A stretch of 24,646 nt of DNA from Bacillus_I endophytica_A (GTDB lineage Bacteria; Bacillota; Bacilli; Bacillales; Bacillaceae_H), in assembly GCF_026790145.1 (NCBI RefSeq), contig NZ_JALAMS010000057.1, positions 1 to 24,646 on the forward strand, written 5' to 3'. The notes under the pieces were generated by a model. The model worked only from the letters and a program-made list of their open reading frames with translations. It was not told the DNA's origin and searched no databases. Within the stretch, counting starts at the first letter, position 1, and every line of letters starts with the position of its first letter. Shown here piece by piece: positions 22,720 to 24,646 of the stretch. Both the position numbers and the translations under genes were made by a program.

Positions 22720-23559
22720 ATGAAACAGCATTTTTCAATTGGGGAAACAGCCCGTCTAAATAACATTTCGATTCAAACATTGCGCTATTATGATAGGATA
22801 GGCATTTTCAAGCCTAATTATATAAATCCACAGACTGGTTATAGATATTACCATGTTAAACAGTTCTTCTATTTAGATGTTATAAAGTATCTGAAGTATA
22901 TTCGAACTCCGTTGGAAGAAATTCGAAATATCATCTCATGCACCCCTGAGCATATGCAAACCTTTCTTGCTGAGCAAGAAAACGTTATTGAGCATGAAAT
23001 AGAAAAACTCGAGCGCGCTCGACGATTGCTTCAAAGAAGAAAAAATCAACTTAAGGAACAATTAGAAATATGCAGAAAAAAAGAAGAAGGGTTGATTTAT
23101 TTTCGACATATAGAAAAACAAACTATTTTAAAAGTCGAAACAACTCAAGTTAATCCTCATGATCAGCCAGATTTACATGTGAGAAAATTATCTGAGGTTT
23201 TAGAAGAAAAAGGAGATATGGTCGATAATCATTATGGTTGTATTTACGACTTAAAGTCCTATAAGAATTCCTACGATATTTATTACACCAGTATTTATAC
23301 GACCATTCCTAAAGAAGAACAGATAAATATAGTGGACAAAGCCATTAGTTTAGATACCATTTCATCTGGCGAATATGTATGTATTTCATTTGATTGGTCT
23401 ACAGAATATTATAATTCATATTATCAAAAACTTTACCGTTATATTGAATCTAATGGTATCCAAACAGAGGGAGAAGTATATGAAGTTTCTCTTCCTATCA
23501 ACTATAGTTCATTAAGAGAAGAACAGTTTCTTACAGAATTAAGAGTATTAACAAAGTAA
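22720..23559 (+). CDS. MerR-family regulator, BltR/BmrR-like, activator of arginase-family gene
   Basis: A 279-residue MerR protein. N-terminal winged helix-turn-helix (FSIGETARLNNISIQTLRYY, then DRIGIFKP and TGYRYY) is followed by a long dimerisation coiled coil at about 85-130 (IEHEIEKLERARRLLQRRKN) and a GyrI-like effector domain to the end. This is the BmrR/BltR type, which responds to amphipathic drugs or metabolites. ATG at 22720 is chosen by its AGGAGAAAGG; an upstream extension has no site. The gene downstream has a promoter with a 19-bp spacer and a central palindrome, as for MerR-activated promoters, so it is the likely target. Confidence 0.88.
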   Translation: MKQHFSIGETARLNNISIQTLRYYDRIGIFKPNYINPQTGYRYYHVKQFFYLDVIKYLKYIRTPLEEIRNIISCTPEHMQTFLAEQENVIEHEIEKLERARRLLQRRKNQLKEQLEICRKKEEGLIYFRHIEKQTILKVETTQVNPHDQPDLHVRKLSEVLEEKGDMVDNHYGCIYDLKSYKNSYDIYYTSIYTTIPKEEQINIVDKAISLDTISSGEYVCISFDWSTEYYNSYYQKLYRYIESNGIQTEGEVYEVSLPINYSSLREEQFLTELRVLTK

Positions 23560-23566
23560 CTAACTC

Positions 23567-23597
23567 TTGACCCTATAGTTACTATAGGATTTATTCT
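23567..23597 (+). promoter_or_regulatory. MerR-type promoter with 19-bp spacer and operator palindrome
   Basis: TTGACC (23567-23572), a 19-bp spacer and TATTCT (23592-23597) make a promoter with the overlong spacer characteristic of MerR-activated genes. Inside the spacer CCTATAGTTACTATAGG (23572-23588) is a perfect palindrome of two 8-bp arms around a T. It starts 8 bp after the MerR stop codon and drives the arginase-family gene. Confidence 0.8.
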
Positions 23598-23640
23598 TTG
23601 TTATGTAATTCTTATAAATGTTTGAAAGGAAGGATATTTA

Positions 23641-24558
23641 ATGACAGAACATAAAGAAGAAAAAAATAAGACACTTCGATTACTTATGCCACAATGGCAA
23701 GGCGGAAATAATCCTCCCTATTTTTTAGGAGCACACTTATTAAATTGGCTTGCTCCGAGCACAAACGCTATACAACAAGAAGTACCGGTTTCTTTGAATG
23801 AAGAAGGATTAAAAGTAGAAAAGGGAATTTTTGCGCGCAGCACCTTATTGAAGCAACTTCATGATGCTGCAGATATTTTAAAAAAGCATAATCCTGATCG
23901 AGTTGTTGTGTTTGGGGGAGACTGCGGTGTAGATTTGGCGCCGATTGCCTATTTAAATGATAAATATGATGGAGATGTAGCTATACTATGGATTGATGCC
24001 CATCCTGATGTAAATTCTCCTGAGTATTTCGAGAATCATCACGCTCATATATTGGCCAACCTACTAGGCGTTGGAGATGAAGAGTTTGTGGCGGCTGTTC
24101 CTAAACTAGTTGATCCTAATAACGTGCTATATGTTGGATTAAATGATTGGCAGCCATCAGAAAAAAAGGTAATGGAACAGTTTAATTTAAGTGCCGTTTT
24201 ACCAGAGGATTTGGTAGAGGATAGTTCATCTGTACTGAATTGGTTAGAAACCGTAAATCCAGCTAAAGTGTTTATTCATTTTGATTTAGATGTTCTCGAT
24301 TTAAGGGAATTTCGTTCTCTTTTGATTGCAAATCCGAATACTTACGATGAAATGAAGGAGAAAGTGTCAAAAGGTTCTAGTATTGAAACCATTATACGTG
24401 TCCTTCAAGATGTTGCAAAATCCCATGACATTGTAGGACTAGGAATTACAGAACATTTTCCGTGGGATGCCTATGCTTTACAAAACATGTTACAGCGCCT
24501 TCCTTTAATAGGCGACATCAATAAAGATGACCAACCTACATTTAACTGGATTTTCTAA
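23641..24558 (+). CDS. Arginase/agmatinase-family enzyme
   Basis: A 305-residue ureohydrolase-fold protein. Metal-binding motifs are GGDCGVD (93-99), WIDAHPDVN (117-125; Asp119, His121, Asp123) and HFDLDVLD (213-220; Asp215, Asp217, Asp220). The first motif has Cys95 where arginase and agmatinase have the His ligand (GGDHS); such GGDC versions exist among arginase-like proteins whose substrate is unknown. Expected reaction is hydrolysis of a guanidino or similar compound with two metals, perhaps Mn. RBS GAAAGGAAGG precedes the ATG. It is followed by a strong terminator, so it is transcribed alone from the MerR-type promoter. Confidence 0.85.
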   Translation: MTEHKEEKNKTLRLLMPQWQGGNNPPYFLGAHLLNWLAPSTNAIQQEVPVSLNEEGLKVEKGIFARSTLLKQLHDAADILKKHNPDRVVVFGGDCGVDLAPIAYLNDKYDGDVAILWIDAHPDVNSPEYFENHHAHILANLLGVGDEEFVAAVPKLVDPNNVLYVGLNDWQPSEKKVMEQFNLSAVLPEDLVEDSSSVLNWLETVNPAKVFIHFDLDVLDLREFRSLLIANPNTYDEMKEKVSKGSSIETIIRVLQDVAKSHDIVGLGITEHFPWDAYALQNMLQRLPLIGDINKDDQPTFNWIF

Positions 24559-24575
24559 CACGAATGTAGAGAAGC

Positions 24576-24617
24576 ATATAAAAAAGAAGGGATTTGATAT
24601 ACCCTTCTTTTTTATAT
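24576..24617 (+). terminator. Rho-independent terminator of arginase-family gene
   Basis: ATATAAAAAAGAAGGG and CCCTTCTTTTTTATAT are perfect 16-bp arms with a 10-bp loop; the rising arm contains six A and the falling arm six T. It lies 17 bp after the stop codon and may work in both directions. Confidence 0.85.
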
Positions 24618-24646
24618 GTTATCTACTCTTAGTTACACTTTTATAG

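Overview
The window is AT-rich, has strong AGGAGG-type ribosome binding sites, frequent TTG/GTG starts and sigma-A type promoters, and its flanking genes are typical of Bacillaceae (a DUF3888 protein, a YhgE-like pseudogene beside a TetR gene, a BltR-like MerR regulator). A low-GC Firmicute of the Bacillus group is the best guess; the species cannot be told from the sequence alone.

Region 1 (1-289) is the right end of an IS6-family insertion sequence, cut by the window edge. Region 2 (316-5894, all minus strand) is an operon in transcription order tetR, ABC ATPase, two ABC-2 permeases, and an aromatic-ring FAD hydroxylase. Near-perfect palindromes that look like operators for the TetR protein sit in front of tetR and in front of the ATPase gene; an imperfect copy overlaps the promoter of the divergent operon.

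Region 3 (6062-16002, plus strand) is a compact, tightly overlapping type II polyketide synthase operon: a sigma factor split over two reading frames, a cupin, an O-methyltransferase, a 41-residue unknown peptide, a flavin-dependent halogenase with an unusual C-terminal winged-helix-like domain, a PF04199 cyclase, a second methyltransferase, ketosynthase alpha, ketosynthase beta/chain length factor, an AcpS-type phosphopantetheinyl transferase, an acyl carrier protein, a TcmN/WhiE-type aromatase/cyclase and an isoprenylcysteine-methyltransferase-like membrane protein. Minimal PKS + cupin + single-domain aromatase/cyclase + FAD hydroxylase + methyltransferases, with no ketoreductase, is the pattern of unreduced aromatic polyketides (tetracenomycin or spore-pigment like). 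A halogenated, methylated aromatic polyketide, exported by the ABC system, is the inferred product. Such systems are classic for actinomycetes and uncommon in Firmicutes; this is the main discovery candidate in the window.

Region 4 (16183-18102) holds a 36-bp perfect palindrome, a Kef/NapA-type cation:proton antiporter with an unusual active-site motif, and a decayed TetR gene. Region 5 (18104-24646) looks like ordinary chromosome: a small unknown ORF, a YhgE-like membrane protein pseudogene with several stops, its divergent TetR regulator, a secreted DUF3888 protein, a peptidase E-like S51 protein, an unknown acidic protein, and a MerR regulator followed by an arginase-family enzyme whose promoter has the MerR-type 19-bp spacer with an embedded palindrome. 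No rRNA, tRNA or CRISPR array was seen.
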